Made by a program: the position numbers and the translations under genes. A stretch of DNA of 64,000 nt from positions 62,001-126,000 of the forward strand of contig NZ_BAXZ01000024.1 in NCBI RefSeq assembly GCF_000684975.1, read 5' to 3'. Position 1 is the stretch's first letter. Each line of letters starts with the position of its first letter. Of the stretch, positions 17,520-26,116 are shown one piece after another. The notes under the pieces are model-generated. The model worked only from the letters and a program-made list of their open reading frames with translations, ran no database searches and was not told the DNA's origin. This DNA comes from Paraburkholderia acidipaludis NBRC 101816. GTDB taxonomy: Bacteria; Pseudomonadota; Gammaproteobacteria; Burkholderiales; Burkholderiaceae.

Positions 17520-18374
17520 ATGCGAGCACATTTTCCGGGCCTCCGAATGACCATGACCCAACGCGGCCTCTGCGCCGCCGCGCTTTGCCTGCTGTCGGCC
17601 TGCGCCACGCGGCTCGACCCGGCGCCTGTCGTCGACATGTCCGCCGGCACGAACCCCAACGCGCAAGCCGCCATGGCGGCCCCGGGACCGCTCGCCCCCG
17701 TTGCCGCCGCGCCGGTCCCGCTCGGCCCGCCGCCGCCCGGCTACTACCGCGTGCGGCCCGGCGACACGCTGTATTCCATCGCGCGGTCGAACGGCCGCAG
17801 CGGCCGCGATCTGATCGCATGGAACAACCTGCCGGATCCGAACCATATCGAAGTGGACCAGGTGCTGCGCGTGGTTCCGCCAGGCGAGGGCGGTGCGATG
17901 GCGGCCGCGCCCGCGCCGGCCACAGTATCGGCCGGCCCGGCGCCGGCGCCTGCCGTGGCCCCCGCCGTCGCCGCGGCTGACGACAGCGCGCCGGCACCCG
18001 ACGCCGGCAGCCTCGCGCTCGCCTGGCCCGTGCGCGGGCCGCTGCTCGGCCGCTTCAACGACTCGACCAACAAGGGCATCGACATCGGCGGCACCGCCGG
18101 CGAGCCCGTGCGGGCGGCGACCGGCGGGCGCGTCGTCTATGCGGGCAATGGGCTGCGCGGCTACGGCAACCTCGTGATCGTGAAGAGCAACGCGACCTAC
18201 CTCACGGCCTACGCGCACAACCGCGACCTCAAGGTGAAGGAGGGCGACACCGTGAGCAAGGGCCAGGTGATCGCCGACATGGGCAGCACCGACTCGGATC
18301 ACGTGATGCTGCACTTCGAACTGCGGCGCGACGGCAAGCCCATCGATCCGCTGCGCTATCTGCCGCCGCAATAA
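17520..18374 (+). CDS. NlpD-like LysM/M23 lipoprotein
   Basis: A 284-residue envelope protein. The signal ends with a lipobox L-L-S-A-C (Cys about 28), then a Pro/Ala-rich linker, one LysM domain (about 75-120: YYRVRPGDTLYSIARSNG) and a C-terminal LytM/M23 domain (about 165-284). The segment N-K-G-I-D-I-G-G lacks the first zinc His of active M23 enzymes, while A-Y-A-H-N and L-H-F-E-L remain; E. coli NlpD has the same degeneration and the same N-K-G-I-D-I, and ends P-L-R-Y-L-P likewise. So this is probably a non-catalytic activator of an amidase. The normal nlpD neighbour rpoS is absent, suggesting a paralogue. Confidence 0.87.
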   Translation: MRAHFPGLRMTMTQRGLCAAALCLLSACATRLDPAPVVDMSAGTNPNAQAAMAAPGPLAPVAAAPVPLGPPPPGYYRVRPGDTLYSIARSNGRSGRDLIAWNNLPDPNHIEVDQVLRVVPPGEGGAMAAAPAPATVSAGPAPAPAVAPAVAAADDSAPAPDAGSLALAWPVRGPLLGRFNDSTNKGIDIGGTAGEPVRAATGGRVVYAGNGLRGYGNLVIVKSNATYLTAYAHNRDLKVKEGDTVSKGQVIADMGSTDSDHVMLHFELRRDGKPIDPLRYLPPQ

Positions 18375-18407
18375 GCCGGAGGGGCTTACCGCGGGCGACG
18401 CGCGTGC

Positions 18408-18701
18408 TTACTTCACGACAACCTGCGTGTGCCCCACCACCGGCGGCTTCTCGAAGTACGGGCCAACGAGCTGGCGCCACACCTGGAAGTCCGCCGACTC
18501 GCGGAAGTGCACCATGTGGTCCTCGACCGTATCCCACTGCACGACGAGGACATACTGGTTCGGCTCTTCGATCGAACGTTGCAGTTCGACGCCGCGGCAG
18601 CCGCGTGCGCGATGAAAGAGCGGCAGCGCTTGCGCCACACCTGCTTCGAATTCTGCTTTCTTGCCCTGCTGCACGACGATGTGCGCCATTTCGTAGACCA
18701 C
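18408..18701 (-). CDS. Small ABM-domain (antibiotic biosynthesis monooxygenase-like) protein
   Basis: A 97-residue ferredoxin-like fold protein. The GTG start at 18701 has an AGGAGAGG ribosome site; ATG at 18689 (M-A-H-I-V-V-Q-Q-G-K) is the alternative. Motifs: F-E-A-G-V-A-Q-A-L-P-L-F, G-C-R-G-V-E-L-Q-R-S, V-L-V-V-Q-W-D-T-V-E-D-H, F-R-E-S-x-x-F-Q-x-W-R. It lies 138 bases downstream of ligA on the same strand, so it may be co-expressed with the ring-cleavage dioxygenase and handle a reactive aromatic or quinone by-product. That role is inference. Confidence 0.85.
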   Translation of the reverse strand: MVYEMAHIVVQQGKKAEFEAGVAQALPLFHRARGCRGVELQRSIEEPNQYVLVVQWDTVEDHMVHFRESADFQVWRQLVGPYFEKPPVVGHTQVVVK

Positions 18702-18839
18702 GAGACCCTCTCCTGATTCGGAACTGCGTTGCATGACCCGCTTCGTTGCGCCCGCAAACGACGCGCGGCGAAGCGGCCAGCCGCAACGTTAGCACGGAGA
18801 GATTTTCGCGTTCGTCCGGCGACCCTCGCACCCGGCCCG

Positions 18840-19199
18840 TCAAACGGCCTCGGGCACCTGGCGGGTCTTGAGAAACGCTTCGAGCGTTTCGCCGCGCATG
18901 CTCGCGTACATGCCGAGATTCGTGATCTTCACCACGCGCGCGAACTTCTCCAGCACGAAGAAGCACACGCCGTAGCGCACGAGCCCGAGCCAGTCGGTGC
19001 TGTCCACCAGCGCGCGCTCTTCTTCGGTCAACGCGGCCGCGTCGTAGGCCGCCTGGCGGTTGGCGAGCCACAGCTCGCGCGCGGCCGGCTCGCGCATCTG
19101 CCAGAAGAAGCGGTTCAGGCGCATCGCCTTCACGCTCTGGCGAATGTCGAACGGATAGGTGCCCGTCAGTTCCTCGATGCCCGCCAGCTGCGGATTCAT
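18840..19199 (-). CDS. ligA: Aromatic-ring-opening dioxygenase alpha subunit (LigA type)
   Basis: A 119-residue small subunit of a class III extradiol dioxygenase; family members cleave protocatechuate (4,5-position) or gallate. The sequence E-E-L-x-G-T-Y-P-F-D, L-N-R-F-F-W and L-T-E-E-E-R-A-L-V-D-x-x-D-W-L-G-L is typical. It forms the lid over the catalytic beta subunit. Its ATG at 19199 overlaps the stop of ligB by 4 bases, showing tight coupling. No other pathway enzymes (dehydrogenase, hydrolase, aldolase) are nearby. Confidence 0.9.
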   Translation of the reverse strand: MNPQLAGIEELTGTYPFDIRQSVKAMRLNRFFWQMREPAARELWLANRQAAYDAAALTEEERALVDSTDWLGLVRYGVCFFVLEKFARVVKITNLGMYASMRGETLEAFLKTRQVPEAV

Positions 19200-20038
19200 T
19201 GCGCCACCTCTTCGTACACCGTCACGGCCATCGCGGTGCTCGTCGCGAGGTAGTAGTTGCGATGCACCTCGCGTATCGTCGGCCCGAGCGCGCCGCGCAT
19301 GGCGAGCCACATGATCGTCTCCACGCTCTCCGCGCCGCCCAGGCGAACATAGTCCACGTGCTTCATGGCGGCGAGCCGCTCGGGATCGTTCACGATCAGG
19401 TCGAGAAACTCCATGTCCCAGCCGGTGTTGTTGAAGCCGCTGCGCTCGCCGTGCACCTGGTGCGAAAGCCCGCCCGTGCCCACCACCACAATGTCGAGGT
19501 CTGCGTCGAACGATTCGATCGCGCGGCGCAGCGCCTGGCCTAGCCGGTAGCAGCGCCGCGCCGTCGGCAACGGATATTGCAGCACGTTCACCTGAAGCGG
19601 CACGAGCGCCGCGGGCCAGCCGCCCTCATGCGGCAGCATGAGCGAAAGCGGCGAGTTGCAGCCATGGTCGAGCGGCTTGTCCTGGAAGATCGTGAGGTCG
19701 AACTCGTCGTTCACGAGCTGTTCGGCGATATGGATCGCGAGATCGGAGTGTCCCGCGATATCGGGCAGCGGCCGCTTGCCCGCGCCTTCGTCGGCGAACT
19801 CGTGCCGCGCGGAAACGCCCAGCGCAAAGGTGGGATAGCAGTCGAAGAAAAAGCTGTTGGCGTGATCGTTATAGATCATCACGAGCGCATCGGGCTTGCG
19901 CGCCGCGAGCCATTCGGCCACCGGCTCGTACCCTTTGAAGAGCGGCGCCCACGCGGGCTCGTTCTGCTTGCCCTTGTCATAGGCCAGTCCGATCGTCGGC
20001 ACGTGCGAAGTGCCGATGCCGCCCACTATCCTTGCCAT
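19196..20038 (-). CDS. ligB: Class III extradiol dioxygenase beta subunit (protocatechuate 4,5- or gallate type)
   Basis: A 280-residue catalytic subunit binding Fe(II) and opening the aromatic ring of a catechol. The start at 20038 (M-A-R-I-V-G-G-I-G-T-S-H) has a GAGGG ribosome site. Iron and catalytic residues known in LigB are present: His12 in G-T-S-H-V-P, His59 in Y-N-D-H, the active-site His in G-G-L-S-H-Q, and the metal Glu in W-D-M-E-F. Substrate (protocatechuate, gallate or a methylated relative) cannot be decided from sequence. Divergent from a LysR gene 558 bases away that probably controls it. Confidence 0.9.
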   Translation of the reverse strand: MARIVGGIGTSHVPTIGLAYDKGKQNEPAWAPLFKGYEPVAEWLAARKPDALVMIYNDHANSFFFDCYPTFALGVSARHEFADEGAGKRPLPDIAGHSDLAIHIAEQLVNDEFDLTIFQDKPLDHGCNSPLSLMLPHEGGWPAALVPLQVNVLQYPLPTARRCYRLGQALRRAIESFDADLDIVVVGTGGLSHQVHGERSGFNNTGWDMEFLDLIVNDPERLAAMKHVDYVRLGGAESVETIMWLAMRGALGPTIREVHRNYYLATSTAMAVTVYEEVAQ

Positions 20039-20596
20039 GTCGATGCCCTCGCTCAACGCCAGATTTACGCCAGATTCCACCGCGGCTGCCGCATGCTTGC
20101 AGTACGCGGCAGCCGCTCGATCGGAATATGAAATTACACAATAGCGGTTCGTGCAATAAGCGAGGGTTAACCTCCGGGTCCGGATATGTGCCGCCTCTTT
20201 CACGAGGTTTTCGCATCGCTGCGCGCCGCCTGGCCGGCCGCAGACCCGTATGCCCCAAGGAATTTCGATATCCCGAAACCAGACCCGCCCGGCGCGGCAC
20301 CCGGCGTGCCGCCGCACTCAGCGATAAATAAAACAGATCGCCAAAGAATCAACTCGCAAACCCCGGGCTATTGCGGCCGCGGCGCGTTCGCGCGAGACTC
20401 CGCTGCGCCTCGATAAACCAGCGGCACGGTGCAATGCCACAGGCCGCCGCGACGGCATCGAACGCAAGCAACGCGCCCCGGCGCGCCAGGCGGCGATGAA
20501 TGCCGGATTCCGGACGCCAATCGAGGAAGCCGCGCACAATCATGCCGTGAACGCCGCGCCCGGCATGCACGACCCGTCGTCCCTATCGATTCGAAC
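20039..20596. promoter_or_regulatory. Divergent region between ligBA and a LysR gene
   Basis: 558 bases with no convincing gene. Near the ligB side, TTACAC (20134-20139) and GTGCAA (20151-20156) make an imperfect repeat with 11 bases between arms, the shape of a LysR site. The right part is G/C-rich and may encode leader or the true start of the LysR protein, whose GTG at 20597 lacks a clear ribosome site. Confidence 0.4.
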
Positions 20597-21853
20597 GTGA
20601 GCCAGCCCGAACTCCTGAATCTCGCGCAACTGCGCGCCTTTCGCCTCGTGGCCGACACCGGCAGCGCCACACGCGCCGCCGCCGCCCTGTATCGCGCGCA
20701 ATCTGCCGTGACGCGTTCCGTGCAGGAACTGGAGACCGCGCTCGGCGAGCCGCTCTTCGAGCGCAAGCCTTCGGGCATGCTGCCCACCGCGGTCGGGCGT
20801 GTGGTGCTCGAGCGCTGCGCGCGCATCTTCGGCGAGCTCGAAGAACTCGCGCACTGGTGTTCGTCGCGGCAGGCGCGGCGCCGCGCGCTGCCCGAAGGCG
20901 CGCTGCCCGCCTGGCTGCTCAATACGCGGCGGCTGCAGCTCTTCGTCGCGCTCGCGCGGCACCGGCACATGCCGAGCACAGCCAGCGCATTCAGCATCAG
21001 CCAGCCCGCCGTGAGCAGCGCCATGCGCGTGCTGGAAAGCGGCTCGGGCGTCACGCTCTTTCATCGCGGCCCGCGCGGCGTGCTGCTCACCGCCGAAGGC
21101 GAAACCTTCCTGCTGCACGTGCGGCGCGCGCTGAACGAGCTGCGCCACGTTCCCGACGATATCGCCGCCCTGCACGGCAATATTCAGGGCGCGGTGACGG
21201 TGGGCGCCCTGCCGCTCGGGCGCACGCTGATCCTGCCCGCGGCGATCGCGCGCCTGAACGCGCGCCATCCCGGCGTGCGCGTCGTCACGGACGAAAGCGC
21301 GTGGGATCTGCTGGTGGCCGGGCTGCGCGCGGGCGATATCGATTTCATCCTCGGCGCGCTGCGCGAGAACGACGCCGCCAGCGGTCTTGCGAACGAGCGG
21401 CTGATGTCGGAGAACATGGTGGTGTTCGCCCGGCGCGATCATCCGCTTGCGCGCGCGAAAGACCTCGGCGTCGGCGACCTGCGCAACGCGCAATGGATCG
21501 TCCCGCGCATCCATTCGCCCGCGCGCCTGTTGTTCGAGGCGCAGTTCAGGCGGCTCAAGCTCAAGCCGCCGGCGCCGGCCGTCGAAACCGCCGACCTCGC
21601 CGTCATCCGCGGCCTCCTGCTCGGCACCGACATGGTGGCGGCGCTCTCCGCGCAGCAGCTCTACTACGAGTGCCAGGCGGGTCTGATCGTGGCGCTCGAT
21701 CTGCCGCTCCACAACACGCGGCGCGACATCGGCCTCACACTGCGGGCCGAAAGCGCGCCCTCCCCGGCCGCGCGCGCGCTGATCGATGCGGTCCGGCTCA
21801 CGGTGGCGGACCTCGCCCCGGACGTGCGGGTGGTCGAAGGGCTGCGCGCGTAG
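20597..21853 (+). CDS. LysR-type regulator with two tandem DNA-binding domains
   Basis: A 418-residue regulator about 100 residues longer than usual. Two winged helices are visible: about 8-66 (LRAFRLVADTGSATRAAAAL; then A-V-T-R-S-V-Q-E-L-E) and about 108-166 (LQLFVALARHRHMPSTASAF; then Q-P-A-V-S-S-A-M-R-V-L-E). A normal effector-binding domain follows (G-A-L-P-L-G-R-T; I-D-F-I-L-G-A-L; R-D-H-P-L-A). Double-HTH LysR proteins are known next to meta-cleavage genes in related bacteria. The GTG at 20597 is the most reasonable start, but no strong ribosome site supports it. It probably controls ligBA. Confidence 0.85.
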   Translation: MSQPELLNLAQLRAFRLVADTGSATRAAAALYRAQSAVTRSVQELETALGEPLFERKPSGMLPTAVGRVVLERCARIFGELEELAHWCSSRQARRRALPEGALPAWLLNTRRLQLFVALARHRHMPSTASAFSISQPAVSSAMRVLESGSGVTLFHRGPRGVLLTAEGETFLLHVRRALNELRHVPDDIAALHGNIQGAVTVGALPLGRTLILPAAIARLNARHPGVRVVTDESAWDLLVAGLRAGDIDFILGALRENDAASGLANERLMSENMVVFARRDHPLARAKDLGVGDLRNAQWIVPRIHSPARLLFEAQFRRLKLKPPAPAVETADLAVIRGLLLGTDMVAALSAQQLYYECQAGLIVALDLPLHNTRRDIGLTLRAESAPSPAARALIDAVRLTVADLAPDVRVVEGLRA

Positions 21854-21948
21854 TCCTGCCCGCGTCTTCGTTGTTCACACAACCAGATCGAAAGCAACGC
21901 GGTGTTGTGTAAACGCCGAATACCCACGTCCACGCCAATATTTTAAAT

Positions 21949-21967
21949 GCAAATCATTATCATTTGC
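21949..21967. promoter_or_regulatory. Fur box, GCAAATcattatcATTTGC
   Basis: A perfect 19-base palindrome with arms GCAAAT and ATTTGC around CATTATC, matching the Fur consensus centre. It lies 165 bases upstream of the TonB-dependent receptor and shows iron repression of that gene. Confidence 0.8.
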
Positions 21968-22131
21968 CATACAATTCGCGGCCATGCGTATGCGGTTTGC
22001 ATGCCTGCTTCGTATCCACGGCGCGCCAGCCACGCGCCCGGTGCGAAACGGCCTGCCCCGCCCGATAACACGCCGCCCGGATTCCCCCGGCATCGCAGGG
22101 CGGCGGCCAACCACTCGCCCGTCACCCGTCC

Positions 22132-24348
22132 ATGTCCGTTGCCCGCCCGATCGCGCCTCTCCTTGCCCCGCCCCGTTCCTCCAGCCGCTGCGCCATCGTG
22201 GCTGCCATTGCCATTGCTTTCGGCTGCCCCGCCGCCGCGCATGCGCAGGCCGCGCAGACCGGCGACGGCACAAGCACCAATGCGAACACGAACGGCACCT
22301 TGCCGAGCGTGAAAATCCAGGCGCGGAAAGACACCCTGCCCGGCGATCTCGCACCCACCTACGCCGGCGGCCAGGTGGCACGCGGCGCCGACTACGGCGT
22401 GCTCGGCCAGCAAAAGAACATCGACATGCCCTTCAGCATGACGACCTACACGTCGAAGCTCATGGAGGACCAACAGACCCGCACCGTCGCGGACGTGCTG
22501 GCCAACGATCCTGCCGTGCGCTCCGCCTACGGCTACGGCAACTTCCAGCAGGTCTACGTGATCCGCGGCTTCGAGCTCGATAGCGACGACGTTTCGCTCA
22601 ACGGCCTCTACGGCATCACGCCGCGCCAGCTCGTGATGACCGACGCGCTCGAACGCGTGGACGTCTTCAAGGGCGCGAGCGCGTTTCTGAACGGTGCGTC
22701 GCCGAACGGATCGGCGATCGGCGGCAGCGTCAATCTGCAGCTCAAGCGCGCCGACGACCCGCCGCTCACCCGCGTCACCTTCGAAGGCACCGGCTCGGGC
22801 GAGTTCGGCGAACACATCGACGTTGGCCGCCGCTTCGGCAGCGAGGACCAGTTCGGCATTCGCGTGAACCAGTCGAACCACGACGGCGAAACGAGCATCG
22901 ACGGCGAACACCGCCGCAGCGACCAGACGGCCGTTACGCTCGACTGGCGCGGCGAGAAGCTGCGGCTCGAAGGCGACTTTCTCTACCAGCGCCAAACCGT
23001 CACGGACGGCCGCCCGGTGGTCTTCGTGAGCGGCGACGCGATTCCCCCCGTGCCTTCGGCCAGCTACAACTACGGCCAGACCTGGGAATACAGCTCGGCG
23101 GAAGACACGGTAGGCATCCTGAAGGCCGAGTACGACTTCCTGCCGGGCTGGACCGCCTACGTGACGGGCGGCACGCGCCACACCAACGAGCATGGTGAGT
23201 ACTACTCGCCGTACTACACCGACCCGACGACCACGACGGGCTCGCGCCTGGGCGTGCCGCGCAAGGACGACGCCGACTCCGCCGAAGCCGGTGTGCGCGG
23301 CCGCTTCGACACCGGCCCGGTGAGCCACTTCGTCACCGCGAGCGCCTCGATCACGCGTGTGGAAACGCAGTCGGGATGGACGCTGAGCGGCTCGTTCCCC
23401 GCGAGCCTCTACAACACCGTGCAGGTTCCGTACCCCGCCACGACCTTGTCCGCGGGCATGGACGGCAACCCGCCCACCACCGCGCTCACGCTCATGCGCA
23501 GCGTCGCCGCTTCCGACACGCTCGGCTTCCTCAACGACCGCGTGCTGTTCACGGTGGGCGTGCGCCATCAGGAAATCGTCTCGAACGCGTATTCGTCGTC
23601 CACGCTCGAACAGACCGAAGCCTATAACGACGGCATCACGACACCGCTCTTCGGCCTCGTCGTCAAACCCTGGCAGAACGTATCGATCTACGCGAACCGC
23701 GCCGAATCGCTCGCGGCCGGCGACCAGGCGCCGCTGGGCTCGAAGAACTACGGTGCGCTGCTCGCGCCCGAGCGCACGAAGCAGTACGAAGTGGGCATCA
23801 AGTACGACACCGGCCGCTACGGCGCTTCGTTCGCGGCGTTCCAGCTCGAAAAGCCGCAGACCTACACGAATAGTGACGGCTACTTTGCCGCGAACGGCAC
23901 CGAGCGCCACCGCGGCCTCGAAGCGTCCGTGTTCGGCGAGCCGTTCAGGGGCGTGCGCGTGATTGCGGGCGCAACCTATATCGACGCCGTGCAGCTCGAC
24001 ACGGAAAACGGTGCGACGAACGGCAACCGTCCGGTGGGCGTGCCGTCGTTCCTGCTGAACCTGGGCGCCGAATACGACGTGCCGTGGCTCCAGGGCCTCA
24101 CGCTCAGCGCGCGCTGGACGCATACCGGCCCGCAGTATCTGGATGCAGCCAACACCCTGTCGATCCAGGCGTGGGACACGGTCGACCTCGGCGCGCGTTA
24201 TGCGACCACCGTGTTCGGCCGGCCCACCACGTTCCGCGCGAACGTGCTCAACGTGACGAACAAGGCTTACTGGGCTTCGACCATCGGCGGATATCTGACG
24301 CAGGGCGAACCGCGCACGGTGCTGTTCTCGATGACGACGGACTTCTGA
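22132..24348 (+). CDS. TonB-dependent siderophore receptor (FhuE/FpvA-like)
   Basis: A 738-residue outer-membrane transporter for a ferric siderophore. The signal peptide ends near A-A-H-A-Q (about 38). The plug domain (about 55-205) has L-P-S-V-K-I-Q-A as the TonB-box region, Q-Q-V-Y-V-I-R-G-F and E-R-V-D-V-F-K-G-A-S-A-F-L-N-G. The 22-strand barrel follows and ends in the C-terminal Phe signature (F-S-M-T-T-D-F). Length and motifs are complete. The Fur box at 21949 shows iron control. No siderophore synthesis, TonB or ABC genes lie nearby, so the receptor probably uses a foreign siderophore. Confidence 0.94.
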   Translation: MSVARPIAPLLAPPRSSSRCAIVAAIAIAFGCPAAAHAQAAQTGDGTSTNANTNGTLPSVKIQARKDTLPGDLAPTYAGGQVARGADYGVLGQQKNIDMPFSMTTYTSKLMEDQQTRTVADVLANDPAVRSAYGYGNFQQVYVIRGFELDSDDVSLNGLYGITPRQLVMTDALERVDVFKGASAFLNGASPNGSAIGGSVNLQLKRADDPPLTRVTFEGTGSGEFGEHIDVGRRFGSEDQFGIRVNQSNHDGETSIDGEHRRSDQTAVTLDWRGEKLRLEGDFLYQRQTVTDGRPVVFVSGDAIPPVPSASYNYGQTWEYSSAEDTVGILKAEYDFLPGWTAYVTGGTRHTNEHGEYYSPYYTDPTTTTGSRLGVPRKDDADSAEAGVRGRFDTGPVSHFVTASASITRVETQSGWTLSGSFPASLYNTVQVPYPATTLSAGMDGNPPTTALTLMRSVAASDTLGFLNDRVLFTVGVRHQEIVSNAYSSSTLEQTEAYNDGITTPLFGLVVKPWQNVSIYANRAESLAAGDQAPLGSKNYGALLAPERTKQYEVGIKYDTGRYGASFAAFQLEKPQTYTNSDGYFAANGTERHRGLEASVFGEPFRGVRVIAGATYIDAVQLDTENGATNGNRPVGVPSFLLNLGAEYDVPWLQGLTLSARWTHTGPQYLDAANTLSIQAWDTVDLGARYATTVFGRPTTFRANVLNVTNKAYWASTIGGYLTQGEPRTVLFSMTTDF

Positions 24349-24404
24349 CGCGGCGGGAACCCGGCGCCGCTCGCCAGCACCGGGACCGCAGCCGGACCCG
24401 CCGC

Positions 24405-24773
24405 TTACGACTTCATCTCTCGCCGCATATCGCTGCAGATCGCCCCTTTCTGCTGATCGTATTCCTGCGGGTTGCTCGCCTTCATCTGCTGCAGGCCATT
24501 GACGGTCTGCGCGGCGTTCTTCCACCCCGCATCCCAGTCTTTCGCGAAATCGGGATCCTGGACGAATTTCCGGCTCGCGGTGTCCTTGTAGTTCGATACG
24601 GTCGAAGCATCGACACCGCAGACTTCCGCAGCCACGCGCGCGTTGTTCGCGGCAAACTGCACGCCCAGCTTTGCGAGCTTTAGCGTCTGATCCTGGTCCT
24701 GCGCATGCGCGATGCCCGCGACGGCAAACGTCACGACGGAAGCGAAAAATAATATAGGTCTACGAATTATCAT
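24405..24773 (-). CDS. Small secreted protein, function unknown
   Basis: 122 residues with a clear signal peptide (M-I-I-R-R-P then a hydrophobic stretch, cleavage after A-H-A-Q, about 22). The start at 24773 has a strong GAGGAG ribosome site. The mature part is helical with two Cys residues (E-V-C-G-V-D and A-I-C-S-D-M) that could form a disulphide in the periplasm, and conserved-looking F-A-x-D-W-D-A-G-W-K. It converges on the siderophore receptor and diverges from a LysR gene. I do not recognise the family. Confidence 0.75.
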   Translation of the reverse strand: MIIRRPILFFASVVTFAVAGIAHAQDQDQTLKLAKLGVQFAANNARVAAEVCGVDASTVSNYKDTASRKFVQDPDFAKDWDAGWKNAAQTVNGLQQMKASNPQEYDQQKGAICSDMRREMKS

Positions 24774-25063
24774 GAAAATCTCCTCAACCCTTCGGACGTC
24801 AACCATAAAAGGCATAACCGGCGCGCATACGGCGAACGGTGCCTTAGTCAAAATGAATCATTTCCGGATGAGCCGTTTCGCATCGCACGAAAGATTCAAT
24901 TCGAAAAGAAAATCTCAAGTCGCAAGAATACATTCGGCCTCATTGCCCAGCCAACTGATTATTTTGTAACAGAAATTAAAGCTTTGGCTAACCTTGGCGT
25001 AGCTCGTCAATAATGACGAGCGCATTGCCCACCTGATAATCGGCGTTTCGAATCGAGGATTTC
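24774..25063. promoter_or_regulatory. AT-rich divergent region before a LysR gene
   Basis: 290 bases clearly richer in A/T than the flanking genes. The right end carries the perfect repeat at 25002-25021. The rest shows no gene. It should contain the promoters of the secreted protein and of the LysR gene. Confidence 0.45.
25002..25021. promoter_or_regulatory. Perfect palindrome GCTCGTCA-N4-TGACGAGC
   Basis: Eight-base perfect arms (25002-25009 and 25014-25021) with a 4-base AT centre, 42 bases before the LysR start. Position fits a site used by the LysR protein to control itself and the divergent gene. Confidence 0.6.
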
Positions 25064-26023
25064 ATGGACCGGCTGACTGGCATTAGAGTGTTCGTCGCCG
25101 CGGTCAATAGCGGCAGTTTTGCGGCGGCCGCGCGGCACTATGGATTATCCGCGGCAATGGCCGGCAAATACGTCAGCGCGATTGAAACCGAGCTGAATGC
25201 GAGGCTGCTCCAGCGCACCACGCGCCGCCTGACCCTCACCGATATCGGCGAGGTCTATTACGAGCGGTGCAAGCGGATTCTCGAAGCCTACGACGAAGCC
25301 AATCGCGAAGTCACGGATGCCAGCGGATCGGCCCATGGCGTTCTGAGAATTGCCGCGCCGGTCACGTTTGGGGCAATGCATCTTGGCGAGGTGGTCGCGC
25401 AGTATCTGGAGGCGCATCCGCAGGTCAACATCGAGATGTCGCTGAACGACCGCTATGTCGACCTGCTCGAAGCCGGCGTGGACATGGCCATACGAATCGG
25501 CCGCTTGCCGGACTCCGGGCTCGTCGCACGGCGGCTCGCGCCATGCCGCATGGTGATCTGTGCGTCTCCCGCCTATCTGAGGCGCCACGGCACGCCCCGC
25601 GCCCCCGACGACCTGCGGCAAGCCGCACGGCTCACGTTCAGCGAGGCGGTTTCGGACGACGACTGGACACTCGCCGATGCAGACGGTCGTCGTCACGTTA
25701 TCGACGGCCCGTGCCGGCTGGCCGCCAACAATACCCAACTGCTGCTCGCCGCCGCGCTTGCCGGAGCCGGCGTCGCCTATGGGCCGACCTTCGTCTTCGG
25801 CGAGCAGATCGCACTCGGTCAGCTCGTCGAACTGCTGCCGGAATACGATACGGCGGAGCTCGCGATCCAGGCCGTCTATCCGAGCGCGCGCCACATGCCG
25901 CTCAAGGTCCGCCGCTTCCTCGATTTTCTCGCGGCGGCGTTCGGCGACGAACCCCCGTGGGACCGCGGTGCGGCACGGCGCCGCGGCAGCCCGCGGGGTT
26001 CGCGCAGCAAGCCGAAAATCTAG
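25064..26023 (+). CDS. LysR-family transcriptional regulator
   Basis: A 319-residue LysR protein of the subgroup beginning M-D-R-L-x-G-I-R-V-F. Winged helix about 4-62 (FAAAARHYGLSAAMAGKYVS; L-N-A-R-L-L-Q-R-T-T-R-R), effector domain about 90-295 (V-D-M-A-I-R-I-G-R-L). The tail after about residue 300 is short, Arg- and Lys-rich and variable. Target unknown; the divergent small secreted protein is the closest candidate. Confidence 0.92.
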   Translation: MDRLTGIRVFVAAVNSGSFAAAARHYGLSAAMAGKYVSAIETELNARLLQRTTRRLTLTDIGEVYYERCKRILEAYDEANREVTDASGSAHGVLRIAAPVTFGAMHLGEVVAQYLEAHPQVNIEMSLNDRYVDLLEAGVDMAIRIGRLPDSGLVARRLAPCRMVICASPAYLRRHGTPRAPDDLRQAARLTFSEAVSDDDWTLADADGRRHVIDGPCRLAANNTQLLLAAALAGAGVAYGPTFVFGEQIALGQLVELLPEYDTAELAIQAVYPSARHMPLKVRRFLDFLAAAFGDEPPWDRGAARRRGSPRGSRSKPKI

Positions 26024-26116
26024 GCCGCAGGACGATCGACGCAGTGCCGCTCGCGGCGCTGCGCCCGGCTCGGGATAATCATCAGGAATGCAGACGATAC
26101 GGCAGTCTGCGGAGCG

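Noticed and set aside
21943..24525. An 860-codon open frame antisense to the siderophore receptor
   Set aside because: It is a high-GC shadow of the receptor gene. It lacks motifs and a ribosome site, and its composition is Arg-, Val- and His-rich as expected from reverse reading.
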